A stretch of 64,000 bases of DNA from Micromonospora pisi (lineage in GTDB: Bacteria > Actinomycetota > Actinomycetes > Mycobacteriales > Micromonosporaceae), in contig NZ_RBKT01000001.1 in NCBI RefSeq assembly GCF_003633685.1, positions 2,914,001 to 2,978,000 on the forward strand, given 5' to 3'. Numbering within the stretch: the stretch's first letter is position 1; each line of letters begins with the position of its first letter. Positions 24,109-32,479 of this stretch are shown here, piece after piece. The position numbers and the translations under genes are program-made. The notes under the pieces were generated by a model. That model was not told where the DNA came from. It ran no database searches and saw nothing but the letters and a program-made list of their open reading frames with translations.

Positions 24109-24770
24109 CCAGGGTGGTGCTCGCCGAGGACGGTGTGCTGCTGCGCGAGGGTCTGGTCGGGCTCCTGGACCGCTTCGGGTTCACGGTGGTGGCGGCGGTC
24201 GGCGACGCCGACGCGCTGGTCGCCGCGGCGGCCGAGCAGCAACCGGACCTGGTGGTGACCGACGTACGGATGCCGCCCGACTTCACCGACGAAGGGTTAC
24301 GGGCGGCGGTGCGACTGCGCCACGACCGGCCCGAACTGGCGGTGGTGGTGCTCAGCCAGTACGTCCGACCGGGCTACGCCGCCGAACTGCTCGAGTCGGG
24401 CGACGGTCAACGGGTCGGCTACCTGCTGAAGGACCGGGTGGTCGACGTCGCCGAGTTCGCCGCCGTCCTGCACCAGGTGGTGGCCGGTGGCACCGTGGTC
24501 GATCCCGAGGTGGTACGGCACCTCCTGCGTCGCCGCCGCGATCCGCTGGCGCGGCTCTCGGTACGGGAACGCGACGTACTCGCCCTGATCGCCGAGGGTC
24601 GCTCGAATGCCTCGATCGCGCGGGCCCTGGTCGTCTCCGAGGCCGCGGTGGGTAAGCACGTCGGCAGCATCCTCGCCAAACTGGACCTGCCACCGACCGA
24701 GGACACCAACCGTCGGGTGCTGGCGGTGCTCGCCTACCTGGGCAGCGGAGCCGGATCGTCGGCCGATTGA
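24096..24770 (+). CDS. LuxR-family (NarL-type) response regulator
   Basis: A 224-residue regulator. The receiver domain (about 5-125) has the phosphorylated Asp56 in VVTDVRMPPDF, and Lys in the LLKDRV segment. The LuxR HTH follows (about 150-210: LSVRERDVLALIAEGRSNAS, IARALVVSEAAVGKHV). The GTG at 24096 is chosen because GGTGGAG lies 5 bp upstream; GTG 24105, overlapping the kinase stop, is an alternative. It is the cognate partner of the preceding kinase. Targets are unknown; autoregulation through the palindrome at 22665 is plausible. Confidence 0.93.
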   Translation: MSPVTRVVLAEDGVLLREGLVGLLDRFGFTVVAAVGDADALVAAAAEQQPDLVVTDVRMPPDFTDEGLRAAVRLRHDRPELAVVVLSQYVRPGYAAELLESGDGQRVGYLLKDRVVDVAEFAAVLHQVVAGGTVVDPEVVRHLLRRRRDPLARLSVRERDVLALIAEGRSNASIARALVVSEAAVGKHVGSILAKLDLPPTEDTNRRVLAVLAYLGSGAGSSAD

Positions 24771-24836
24771 ACCTTTACGGCCTCCGGTCCGAACTACCAC
24801 GGTAGGGGCACGGGTACGGATCAAAGGAGGTCGCCG

Positions 24837-25736
24837 GTGAACAGGTCGGTACGGGTCCGAGGCGTCCGCACGGTACGCAGCGCGCTGGCGGGCGCCCTGG
24901 CCAGCGGCGTACTCGTCGGCGGATTGGCGTTCGCCGCCCCGGCGGGCGCGGACGTGACCGTGGCACCGGCGCAGGCGTACCGGGGTGACGCCGCCAAGCT
25001 CACCTTCCGGGTGCCGGACGAGCGCACGGGGGCGTACACGACCAGGGTCGAGCTCCGGTTGCCGGAGTCGACGCCGATCGCCGAGGTGTATCCGATGTCC
25101 GTCCCGGACTGGGGCCCGAGCACCACCACCCGTCCGCTCGACCAGGCGCTCACCGGGATCCACCATGGCGCGGTGACGGAGGTGACCTCGATGGTCACCT
25201 GGGTACGCACCGCACCACCGGCCGCTGCCGGGGGCGTCGCCGAACTGGTGGTGTCGCTGGGGCCGATGCCCGAGGCCGAGGAGCTCGTCTTCGACCTGAC
25301 CCAGACCTATTCGGACGGCACCCAGGTGCGGTGGAGCGGCCCGCCCGGCCCGGCCACGGCCGGCACCGGTCCGGCACCGGTGGTCGCCCTGCTTCCGTCG
25401 TCCGCCATGGCACCGGCACCGGCCGGGAACGAGGCGGGGAACTCCGAGGTGGCGGGGGCGGGCGAACCGGCGACGGACGGCTTCTCGAACGTGTTGCGGA
25501 TCGGGTTGTTGCTGGTCCTGCTGGTCGTCGCCGCACTCGGCGGCGCGGCGGTCGCCCGCCGCCGCCATCCGGCCACCGTCACCGGGGTCCCGGCGCTGCC
25601 CGGGCCACCGGCCGACTCGTCGGACGCGGCGGCGACCACGGCCGGCGAACCAGCGACGGCTGGCGACGCGGAGCCGGCGGGCGACGCGGCGCGGACGGAG
25701 GCGGCCGGGAGCAGCCGTTGGCGCCTGCGCTCCTGA
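24837..25736 (+). CDS. YcnI-like (DUF1775) membrane-anchored protein
   Basis: A 299-residue secreted protein. It has a signal peptide to about residue 38 (ending PAGA), a YcnI domain (about 40-175), a Pro/Ala-rich linker, a C-terminal transmembrane helix (about 222-244) and a low-complexity Ala/Thr tail. YcnI proteins bind copper through the N-terminal His of the mature protein and a Trp. Here the mature start reads ADVTVAPAQ: the usual His (HVTV) is replaced by Asp, so that ligand is missing; Trp residues (SVPDWGP, RWSGPP) remain. AAAGGAGGT precedes the GTG. It is convergent with the CopD-CtaG fusion and belongs to the copper region. Confidence 0.87.
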   Translation: MNRSVRVRGVRTVRSALAGALASGVLVGGLAFAAPAGADVTVAPAQAYRGDAAKLTFRVPDERTGAYTTRVELRLPESTPIAEVYPMSVPDWGPSTTTRPLDQALTGIHHGAVTEVTSMVTWVRTAPPAAAGGVAELVVSLGPMPEAEELVFDLTQTYSDGTQVRWSGPPGPATAGTGPAPVVALLPSSAMAPAPAGNEAGNSEVAGAGEPATDGFSNVLRIGLLLVLLVVAALGGAAVARRRHPATVTGVPALPGPPADSSDAAATTAGEPATAGDAEPAGDAARTEAAGSSRWRLRS

Positions 25737-25755
25737 GCGTGGCCCGGTCGACGGG

Positions 25756-27756
25756 TCAGGGCCGGCCGGGCGGGTTCGCCACCGCCGGTTCCGGCGCCCC
25801 CGTTACCGGCACGTCGGCCGGAGCGTTGGCCGACGAATCGGGGCCGCCCCGGCGCAGGAGCAGGCCGAGGATGAGCAGCGGTGGCAGGTTGCCGAGTGAC
25901 CAGAGGATCCGGCCGGCGGTCTGCTGGTCGACCAGGGGCGGATCACCCCAGGGGCGGGCCAGGGCGGTGAACCAGTCGCCGGCCAGCAGGGTGCTCGAAC
26001 CGGCGAGCCCCAGGCCGAGCACGACCTGCGTCAGCATCAGCAGCAGTACGCCGAGCAGCCGGGCCGGTCGCCCGGCGGGTCGCGGCACCGGGTCGAGACC
26101 GAGCACCACCCAGCAGAAGAGCCCGCCCGCCGCCACCAGGTAACCGATCATGACCAGGTGCGCGGCGTGCGAGCGCAGGGTCAGGTCGTACAGGCCGGTG
26201 AGGTAGAGCAGCGGGGCGGCACCGGCGAGCAGCCCGGCCGCCACCGGTGGCCGGGTCAGCAACCACAAGAGACGCGACGACCCGGCCGACCGCAGCCGGT
26301 CCCGTACGCCCGGCCAGCTCGGGTCGGTGGTCGCGGGAAGCGCCCGTAGCGCCAGGGTGAGCGGGGCGGCGAGCACCATCAGCAGCGGTACGACCAGGGT
26401 CAGCAGCAGGTGCTGGACCAGGTGCGCGCTGAACAGCAGTGGCGTGTACCGGGCCAGCCCGCTGGAGGTGGCGAGGACGAGCACCACGCAGCCGGCGAGG
26501 AAGGTGGCCGTACGCGTCGCCGGCCAGCGCTCGGCCCGCCGCCGCAGCCGGGTCACCGCGCCGAGGTAGGCCCAGGCGGCGCCGAGCGCGGCGGCGATGA
26601 CGATCGGCTCGGGCAGCCAGTCGCCGAGCAACCGCCCGGCGTCCGGTGCCGCCGGTATCGGGTAACCGAGCAGGGCCGCCGCGATGCTCTCCGCCGGCCC
26701 GGCCGGCACCGGCGCCGGGGTCCGGGACAGGGCGACCGCGGTGCCCATCGCGGCGGCGAAGAGCAGGATCTCCACCGTGGCGACCCGGACGAACCGGCTC
26801 CGGTCACCGCCGGCCAGGGCGGGTAACGCGGCCCGCCGCTGCCACCAGCCGGCGGCGGCGAGCGTGCCGAGCAGCGCGGTCTTGAGCAGGACGAGCTGGC
26901 CGTACCGGGTGTCGACGAGCGCGCCGGGTCCGGGGAGCCGGACGTACGCCGAGACCACTCCGGAGCCGGCGACCAGGAGCAGGCAGACGGCGGCGAGTGG
27001 GGAGAACCGGCGTACGGCGATGGTGAGCTGGTCGGTGGCGGCTCGACCGGTCAGCGCCAGGGCGAGCAGTCCCCCGGCCCAGACCGCCACGGGTACGACG
27101 TGCAGCAGCAGGCCGGAGACGGCGAGCTGGTGGTTGCTCGCGGCGGCGGCGTGTCCGGTGAAGACGGGCGGCACCATCGCGAGTACGGCGAGCAGCAGCG
27201 CGATCCCGGCGGCCCGGGGTGTCAACGCGGCCCGGCAGACGAGAAATACCGCCCCGGCGAGCCAACCGGAGAGGGCGAGCGCCTGCCCCAGTTGGACGGT
27301 GGTGGCGAAGTTGACCACGCTGGTGAACGACACCGCCTCGCCGATCGGCATCCCAAGTATGTCGGAGAGGGTCAGGCAGAGGGCGACGATGCTGGCCAGG
27401 CACCAGCCGAGCGCGGACCAGGCGGCGGCCCGCACCCGCCGGTAGCCGGTCCCGGAGAGTCCGCCTCCGGCGGCGCGGGCGGAGAAGAGCAGCGCGGCGA
27501 TCAGCAGGCCGATGGTGACCACGGCACCGACCTGCATGCCGAGCCGGGCACCGGGCAGCGCCCAACCGGTGATCGGGCCGGAGTCGGCGAGGCCGGGCAG
27601 GCTTTCCCTGCGGGTGGCACCGCCGTACCAGAGCATCAGCACCAGCACACCGACGGCGGCGAGCAGGCCGGCGGCGGCCCGGGGCAGCGTGCCGTACGCG
27701 GTCGCGCTCGTGGTCGGCCGGCCGGTGCTCGCGGGCGGCCGTGGCGGTCGGCTCAC
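25756..27756 (-). CDS. CopD-CtaG fusion: copper import / cytochrome oxidase assembly
   Basis: A 666-residue polytopic membrane protein with about 16 helices. The N-terminal half (about 60-350) is CopD-like, with TGHAAAASNHQLAVSGLLLH and VWAGGLLALAL typical of copper-resistance D domains. The C-terminal half (about 385-640) is a caa3-type cytochrome c oxidase assembly factor (CtaG) domain, with SAHLVQHLLLTLVVPLLMVL and GLYDLTLRSHAAHLVMIGYL. The two-domain fusion is common in actinomycetes and links copper uptake to the oxidase Cu sites. The GTG start overlaps the CopC stop (GTGA), so the pair is translationally coupled. Confidence 0.92.
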   Translation of the reverse strand: MSRPPRPPASTGRPTTSATAYGTLPRAAAGLLAAVGVLVLMLWYGGATRRESLPGLADSGPITGWALPGARLGMQVGAVVTIGLLIAALLFSARAAGGGLSGTGYRRVRAAAWSALGWCLASIVALCLTLSDILGMPIGEAVSFTSVVNFATTVQLGQALALSGWLAGAVFLVCRAALTPRAAGIALLLAVLAMVPPVFTGHAAAASNHQLAVSGLLLHVVPVAVWAGGLLALALTGRAATDQLTIAVRRFSPLAAVCLLLVAGSGVVSAYVRLPGPGALVDTRYGQLVLLKTALLGTLAAAGWWQRRAALPALAGGDRSRFVRVATVEILLFAAAMGTAVALSRTPAPVPAGPAESIAAALLGYPIPAAPDAGRLLGDWLPEPIVIAAALGAAWAYLGAVTRLRRRAERWPATRTATFLAGCVVLVLATSSGLARYTPLLFSAHLVQHLLLTLVVPLLMVLAAPLTLALRALPATTDPSWPGVRDRLRSAGSSRLLWLLTRPPVAAGLLAGAAPLLYLTGLYDLTLRSHAAHLVMIGYLVAAGGLFCWVVLGLDPVPRPAGRPARLLGVLLLMLTQVVLGLGLAGSSTLLAGDWFTALARPWGDPPLVDQQTAGRILWSLGNLPPLLILGLLLRRGGPDSSANAPADVPVTGAPEPAVANPPGRP

Positions 27757-28361
27757 GGCTGGCGGGTCCGGCGCTGTCGGACCAGCAGGATCCCGGTGCC
27801 GATCGCCAGTAAGGCGATGCCGCCGAGCAGCAGTCCCGCCAGGTTGTTCCCGCCGCCGTCCTGTTCGTCGCCGACGAGCGCCCCTGGTTCGGCCGCCGTG
27901 GTGGCGGGTGCGCCGGTGGTCGTCGCCGTGGGCGGTGACGCGGGCTGTGCGGGGAGCCCGGCCGGCGCGGTCGGCGGGGCGGTGGTCGGCGGCGTGGTGA
28001 CGGTGAAGGTGTGCGAGCCGCGTACGGGGTGCCCGTCGACCGACACCACCCGGTACGCCACCGTGTAGGTGCCCGGGTCGAGTGGCTGGTTCAGCGGCTG
28101 GACGGCGCGTACCCCGTCGACCTTCGGTTTACCGGAGGTGACCGCCTTGCCGGCGGGGTCGGTGACGGCGACGGTGGTGAACCGGGGGTCGAGCCGTTCG
28201 GCGAAGTCGAGCGTCACCTCGACCGGTGCGGTGGCGAGCCGGGCATTCTTGGCCGGGTTGCTGGCCCGGAGTTCGTTGTGCGCCCAGGCGGGTGCCGGCG
28301 CGGCCAGCAGCCCGACGGCACAGGCGACGGCCATGACGGCCAGCGGGCGGAACATTCGCAT
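27753..28361 (-). CDS. copC: CopC copper-binding protein
   Basis: A 202-residue secreted/membrane-anchored protein. Signal peptide 1-27 ends PAWA, so the mature protein begins with His28 (HNELRASNPAKN), the usual Cu(II)-binding N-terminus. The CopC beta-barrel continues to about 125 with VDGHPVRGSHTF, containing the second His pair. A Thr/Pro-rich linker and a C-terminal helix (about 175-197) anchor it. It delivers copper to the CopD domain encoded 4 bp downstream. The ATG at 28361 is chosen for its signal peptide and GGGAG upstream; the frame is open to 28565. Confidence 0.92.
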   Translation of the reverse strand: MRMFRPLAVMAVACAVGLLAAPAPAWAHNELRASNPAKNARLATAPVEVTLDFAERLDPRFTTVAVTDPAGKAVTSGKPKVDGVRAVQPLNQPLDPGTYTVAYRVVSVDGHPVRGSHTFTVTTPPTTAPPTAPAGLPAQPASPPTATTTGAPATTAAEPGALVGDEQDGGGNNLAGLLLGGIALLAIGTGILLVRQRRTRQP

Positions 28362-28437
28362 CCAGCTCAACTCCCAACGGCGATGGCAGACAGCCCCAGG
28401 GATAGTCGTATCGACGGGCCGGATGGTTCCCATCCGA

Positions 28438-29352
28438 TCACCAGTGGCTGTCCTGACACAACCGGGCCGAGGCCAGCGGTTCGACCTGGAGGGTGGCGTG
28501 GTCGATGCCGAAGCCCTCGTGCAGCCGTTCGCGGGCGGCGGCGAGGACCGGGCCGACGTCGGCACCGGGGTCGAGGCTGAGGTGGGCGGAGGCGACGTCC
28601 ATGCCGGAGGTCAGTGTCCACACGTGCAGGTCGTGTACGTCGCAGACGCCGGTGACACCGGCGAGGGTGCTGCGCACCCGGGCCACGTCGACGTGCGCCG
28701 GTGCGGCCTGGACCAGCACCCGGATCGCGGCCTGGGCGAGTTGCCAGGTGCGCGGCAGGATGAAGAGGCCGACGGCGACCGCGACGACCAGGTCGGCGTA
28801 GAGCCAGCCGGTGAGGGCGATGACGGTCGCGGCGACGATCACGCCGACCGAGCCGAGCAGGTCGCCGAGCACCTCCAGGTAGGCGCCGCGTACGTTCAGG
28901 CTCTCCTGCGCGCCCTCGCGCAGCAGCAGGAACGCGACGATGTTCGCGACCAGCCCGCCCACGGCGACGAGCAGCATCGGCCCGGCGGCGACCTCGGGCG
29001 GGTCGCCGAACCGGCGGACCGCCTCGACCAGCACCGCGATCGCGACCCCGGAGAGGAGTACGGCGTTGGCGAGGGCGGCGAGCACTTCCAGTCGGTAGAG
29101 CCCGAAGGTCCGTTGGGTGTGTCGGGCGGCCCGACTGGCGGCGGTGATCGCGGCCAGTGCCATGCCGATGCCGAGTACGTCGGTGAACATGTGGCCGGCG
29201 TCGGAGAGCAGAGCCAACGATCCGGTCAGCCAGGCCGCGACCGCCTCGACGATCATGAAGACGGTCAGCACCGCGAGTGCCGCCCAGAGGGGTCGGCGGT
29301 GTCGTTCGCCGGCTCGTCGTACGTGTCCGCCGTGGTCGTGACCCGCACCCAT
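28438..29352 (-). CDS. Cation diffusion facilitator (CzcD-like zinc/metal efflux)
   Basis: A 304-residue CDF transporter with six helices and a C-terminal cytosolic domain, exporting divalent metals in exchange for protons. There is a His-rich N-terminus (GAGHDHGGHV). The TM2 metal site is DAGHMFTDV (His and Asp). The TM5 site reads EVLGDLLGSVG, with Glu where many CzcD proteins have His, which may alter selectivity. The C-terminal domain contains HDLHVWTLTSG. The ATG at 29352 is chosen; the frame is open to 29385. It lies 76 bp before copC in the same direction. An inverted repeat upstream may be a metalloregulator site. Confidence 0.92.
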   Translation of the reverse strand: MGAGHDHGGHVRRAGERHRRPLWAALAVLTVFMIVEAVAAWLTGSLALLSDAGHMFTDVLGIGMALAAITAASRAARHTQRTFGLYRLEVLAALANAVLLSGVAIAVLVEAVRRFGDPPEVAAGPMLLVAVGGLVANIVAFLLLREGAQESLNVRGAYLEVLGDLLGSVGVIVAATVIALTGWLYADLVVAVAVGLFILPRTWQLAQAAIRVLVQAAPAHVDVARVRSTLAGVTGVCDVHDLHVWTLTSGMDVASAHLSLDPGADVGPVLAAARERLHEGFGIDHATLQVEPLASARLCQDSHW

Positions 29353-29390
29353 GGTCGCCCCCTCGTCGTCGCCACCTTCGCCCAAAGTAT

Positions 29391-29410
29391 GCGTACATCG
29401 CTATGTGTGC
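29391..29410. promoter_or_regulatory. Imperfect 20-bp inverted repeat, possible ArsR-type operator
   Basis: GCGTACATCG / CTATGTGTGC match at 7 of 10 symmetric positions, centred 49 bp before the CDF start in an AT-richer spacer. Length and the TACAT/ATGT core resemble ArsR/SmtB metalloregulator sites. No ArsR gene is in the window. Confidence 0.35.
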
Positions 29411-29459
29411 AAGTCAAAGGCGAAACGGGTGACCGATAACCAACAGAGAGTAACCGGAG

Positions 29460-30809
29460 CTAGCCGGCGAAGAGCAGCAACAGACCGGCGACGGTGTAAC
29501 CGACCATCAGCACCAGCAACGGCACCTGCGCGGCGACCGCCGCCCGGCCGGGAAAGAGCACCAACGCCCGGTCATGGCCGAGCACGGTGCCGATCAGGTG
29601 CCCGAGCACGATCAGGGTCACCTGCAGCGTCGCCACCCCGGACGGGGTGACCAGAGCTGCGCTGATCGACCAGTGCGCGGTCCCGAGCCAGTTCGCCGTG
29701 CCGGTGACCAGCGGATCGGAGAGAAGCGCCAGGGTCCGCTGCCCCTCCAGCACCAGCAGCGAGTAGTAGTGCGCGAGCACATAACCGACCGCGATCGGCA
29801 CGATGCAGTGGGCGATCTCGGCCGCGACCTCACCCGGTCGCACCCCCGGCGCCAGCCGCGCCGCGAGCAGGCAGGTCAGGCCGTACGCGGCCAGCACCAG
29901 CCCGATCAGCGCGAGCATCCCGACGGTGTTGGTGAACACCGGCGGCAACTCACTGTTCTGCACAAAGCGGAACCAGGCGGGCGCGTTGGAGAGGCTGTCG
30001 AACAGCGTCGAACCGAGCAGGACCACCACGACGACGACAAACCCGGGAGCGGGCGCCAACGCGCTCATCCCCTCCAACGGGTTGCGCCAGACCAACACGC
30101 CGTCGTCCCGACGGCCGACCACCGCGAGCCGCCCCACCAGGTCGCTGTATACCTCGAAGGCGTCACCCCGGTCGAGGAAGTCGACCCCGAACACGACCGC
30201 GCCGACCAGCACCACGATCGCGTACGCGACCAGCCAGGTCCGGATGACCGGCACCGTGGCCCGGTCCGGCGCGACGAGTTCGAGCCAGACGAAGGCGAGC
30301 AGTCCCAGCGCGGCCGGCCAGTAGCCGAGTCGCGCCGGCAACGGCAGCAGTCCCCGGCGCGGATCGCGGCGCAGCACCGCCGCCACCAGCAGAAAGCCCG
30401 TACGCAGCGGGTTCAGCGCCGGCCAGACCGGCCCGAAGAGCAGCGACAACGGAACCAGCCCGACCCAGAACAGGACGTAGAACGCGCCCGCGGTCGGATT
30501 CCGGTCCAGGTCGGGACCGAGGAAGAGCCCGATGCCGAAGTAGCCGACGACCACCAGGCCCAGCAGGCGCAGCCCCCACCGCCACCCGGCCGAGTCGACC
30601 ACCCGGCCGACCCGCTCGGGCAGCGGCCGGCCCGCCTCCGGGTCACCCAGCCTCGGCTCCCGCCAGAACGCCCCGAGCACGACAAACGAGATGACCAGGG
30701 CGAGCGCGGCTCCGGTCACCGCGAAGCCGAACGGAATAGGCAGATCCTGCCGGCCGCCGACCCCGTGCGCGAGCAGCTCGGGAAACGTACCGAGGGCGGG
30801 ATCGCTCAT
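29460..30809 (-). CDS. Unknown large membrane protein in the copper region
   Basis: A 449-residue protein with about 12 predicted helices that I do not recognise as a named family. Soluble pieces are short. Potential metal-related residues include VAAEIAHCIVPIAVGYVLAH and LGTAHWSIS (His, Cys) within the membrane; it has no CopD or transporter signature. It starts 19 bp after the stop of the cupredoxin-like lipoprotein gene and is probably co-transcribed with it. The pairing of a copper-fold lipoprotein and this protein suggests a membrane partner for metal uptake or electron transfer (inference). Homologues in the same pairing seem common in actinomycetes, but I cannot name them. Confidence 0.7.
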   Translation of the reverse strand: MSDPALGTFPELLAHGVGGRQDLPIPFGFAVTGAALALVISFVVLGAFWREPRLGDPEAGRPLPERVGRVVDSAGWRWGLRLLGLVVVGYFGIGLFLGPDLDRNPTAGAFYVLFWVGLVPLSLLFGPVWPALNPLRTGFLLVAAVLRRDPRRGLLPLPARLGYWPAALGLLAFVWLELVAPDRATVPVIRTWLVAYAIVVLVGAVVFGVDFLDRGDAFEVYSDLVGRLAVVGRRDDGVLVWRNPLEGMSALAPAPGFVVVVVVLLGSTLFDSLSNAPAWFRFVQNSELPPVFTNTVGMLALIGLVLAAYGLTCLLAARLAPGVRPGEVAAEIAHCIVPIAVGYVLAHYYSLLVLEGQRTLALLSDPLVTGTANWLGTAHWSISAALVTPSGVATLQVTLIVLGHLIGTVLGHDRALVLFPGRAAVAAQVPLLVLMVGYTVAGLLLLFAG

Positions 30810-30828
30810 CGGACCGGGGCGGGATCGC

Positions 30829-31209
30829 TCATCGGACCAGGAGCTGGAACAGCAGCAGACCGGTCTGGTGCGTCTCGACCTCGAACAGACCGTCCATGTC
30901 GGCCACGAACTCGACCGTGGCCGGCTGCCCGGCCATCAGGTCCGCGCCGACCTCGTACCCGTGCACATGCACCCGGTCCGCGACATCGCTGGTGACGGTG
31001 ATCCTGACCTGCTGGTTCTTCTTCGCGTCCACCCGACCCGGCTGCGGCTGGGACCGCCCGCCGGTGATGGTGATGGCCACCTCGACCGGAGAACCCGGGT
31101 CGGCCGGCGCCTCGCTCGACCCGCAGCCGGTACCGGCGACGGAGAGCAGGATCGCACCGGTCAGCGCGGCCAGCGCGCGGCGGCGGCCGATAGCGGGCAA
31201 CATCGACAT
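30829..31209 (-). CDS. Cupredoxin-like lipoprotein
   Basis: A 126-residue exported lipoprotein. The signal has a twin Arg start (GRRRALAAL) and ends at a lipobox SVAGTGC (Cys near 29). The mature domain is a small beta-sandwich with RVHVHGYEVGADL and a C-terminal FEVETHQTGLLLFQLLV, the places where cupredoxins carry His ligands. The typical Cys ligand is absent, so it may bind Cu differently or be a cupredoxin fold without type 1 copper. It leads an operon with the 449-residue membrane protein and is divergent from the second CopC-like gene. ATG 31203 is an alternative start. Confidence 0.8.
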   Translation of the reverse strand: MSMLPAIGRRRALAALTGAILLSVAGTGCGSSEAPADPGSPVEVAITITGGRSQPQPGRVDAKKNQQVRITVTSDVADRVHVHGYEVGADLMAGQPATVEFVADMDGLFEVETHQTGLLLFQLLVR

Positions 31210-31292
31210 CTCCCCTGACAGGCCGGTCCCGAGACGTTGGGAAGCGACTGTAGCGTCTTGCCGGGCACAGCGGAAGCCACCATGATGGGCCG

Positions 31293-32168
31293 ATGCGATC
31301 GACCCGGATGGTTACCGTCCACGCGGCATGCCGCCTGCTCGCCGTCGTTCTCGGCGCTGCGGTCGCGCTCGTCGTGGCCGGGTCGCCGGCCTCCGCGCAC
31401 GGACAGTTGGCGATCTCCGATCCGGTGGCCGGCGCCACTGTCTCGCAACCGAAGCAGGCGCTGGAGCTCTACTTCACCGAGGCGCCCGCGGCGAACGCGT
31501 ACTTCACCGTGACCGCGCCGAGCGGCGTACGGGTCGACGCCGGTTGGCGGCCCGGCCTGGACAAACGACTCGACCGCCCGGTGACCGAGCTGTTCCTGGT
31601 CAACGGGAAGTGGGAGCCGCGCCTCTACCACACGGGCTACGCCGCGTTGGTGCAGGTGGCGCACTGGCCGGAGAAGGGTGAGTACACCGCCAGCTACCTC
31701 TCGGTCGCCTCGGACCGGGAACCGGTACGCGGCACGGTCAAGTTCACCTACTCCGGTACGCCGACCGCCGCACCGCAGGGCTGGAGCCCGCCAACCAACT
31801 CCGCCGATCCGGCGCTGGTGGCCGCCGCCGAGAACCCGGAGCCGCCGTCCTCGGCGAATCCCGGCAGCACCACCAGCACCCACACCACCGCGCCGCCCCC
31901 GCCACCCACCGGGAACGCCAGCGGCACCACCGGCGACAGTGGAGTGATGACCTGGTTGCTGCCGGTGTTGTTGCTGGTCGCGGTGGCGGCAATGGTCTTC
32001 CTGGTGGTTCGACCGAAACGGGGTGCCCGGATCAACACCGGCCCGGCGAACCGCCGTCGTCCGGCCACCTCCGCCGCCGCCCGACGAGCGGCGGCGGCCC
32101 GAAAGGCGGTCGCCAATCAGTCGGCGCGAAACACGCAGCCGTCCCGCAAACGCGGCGGCAACCGCTGA
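31293..32168 (+). CDS. CopC-domain membrane-anchored protein
   Basis: A 291-residue protein. The signal peptide ends ASA near residue 36, so the mature protein begins HGQLAISDPVAGATV, with the N-terminal His as in CopC. The copper-binding CopC domain continues to about 150, followed by a Pro/Thr-rich linker (about 155-215), a transmembrane helix (about 218-240) and a very basic Ala/Arg cytoplasmic tail (about 241-291). It differs from the copC at 27753 in the long tail and in lacking a CopD partner. Divergent from the cupredoxin-like lipoprotein gene. Likely a periplasmic copper binder or chaperone. Confidence 0.82.
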   Translation: MRSTRMVTVHAACRLLAVVLGAAVALVVAGSPASAHGQLAISDPVAGATVSQPKQALELYFTEAPAANAYFTVTAPSGVRVDAGWRPGLDKRLDRPVTELFLVNGKWEPRLYHTGYAALVQVAHWPEKGEYTASYLSVASDREPVRGTVKFTYSGTPTAAPQGWSPPTNSADPALVAAAENPEPPSSANPGSTTSTHTTAPPPPPTGNASGTTGDSGVMTWLLPVLLLVAVAAMVFLVVRPKRGARINTGPANRRRPATSAAARRAAAARKAVANQSARNTQPSRKRGGNR

Positions 32169-32347
32169 CACGACAATCCCCGGCACCACCATTACCCGCG
32201 GTACACGCCGTTGTCGAATACGCGGATGATAACCGAAAGTCGTTGTCCCATAACGCTTTTCGTACGGGTCGGGGCGTGCACAAGATGTCGATCCACGCGG
32301 TAGGATTCTTCGCGGTCAACGCCAATCGGCGCCAACCGGTGCCGGCG

Positions 32348-32465
32348 GGACCGTCGCCTAATCGTCCATGGACGAACCGGGGAACCGAGTACCCGGGGTG
32401 AATCCGCGAAAGCGGTAGGGATCACTTCCATCCCGAACCCGTCAGCTAACCCGGTCGGCGACCAA
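32348..32465 (+). promoter_or_regulatory. c-di-AMP riboswitch (ydaO/yuaA leader)
   Basis: The leader contains the conserved blocks of the ydaO class: GGGGAACCGA, then CCGGGGTGAATCCGC, a short hairpin, GGGATCACTTCCATCCCG, and AACCCGTCAGCTAACCCGG. In actinomycetes this element sits upstream of cell-wall hydrolases and is turned off by c-di-AMP. Here it ends about 14 bp before the ATG of such a gene, so it likely controls termination or ribosome access. Boundaries are approximate. Confidence 0.88.
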
Positions 32466-32479
32466 CGGAAGGATCCTGC

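Noticed and set aside
28367-29398. 343-codon minus-strand Arg/Gly-rich frame
   Set aside because: Alternative frame of the CDF transporter gene; no domain.
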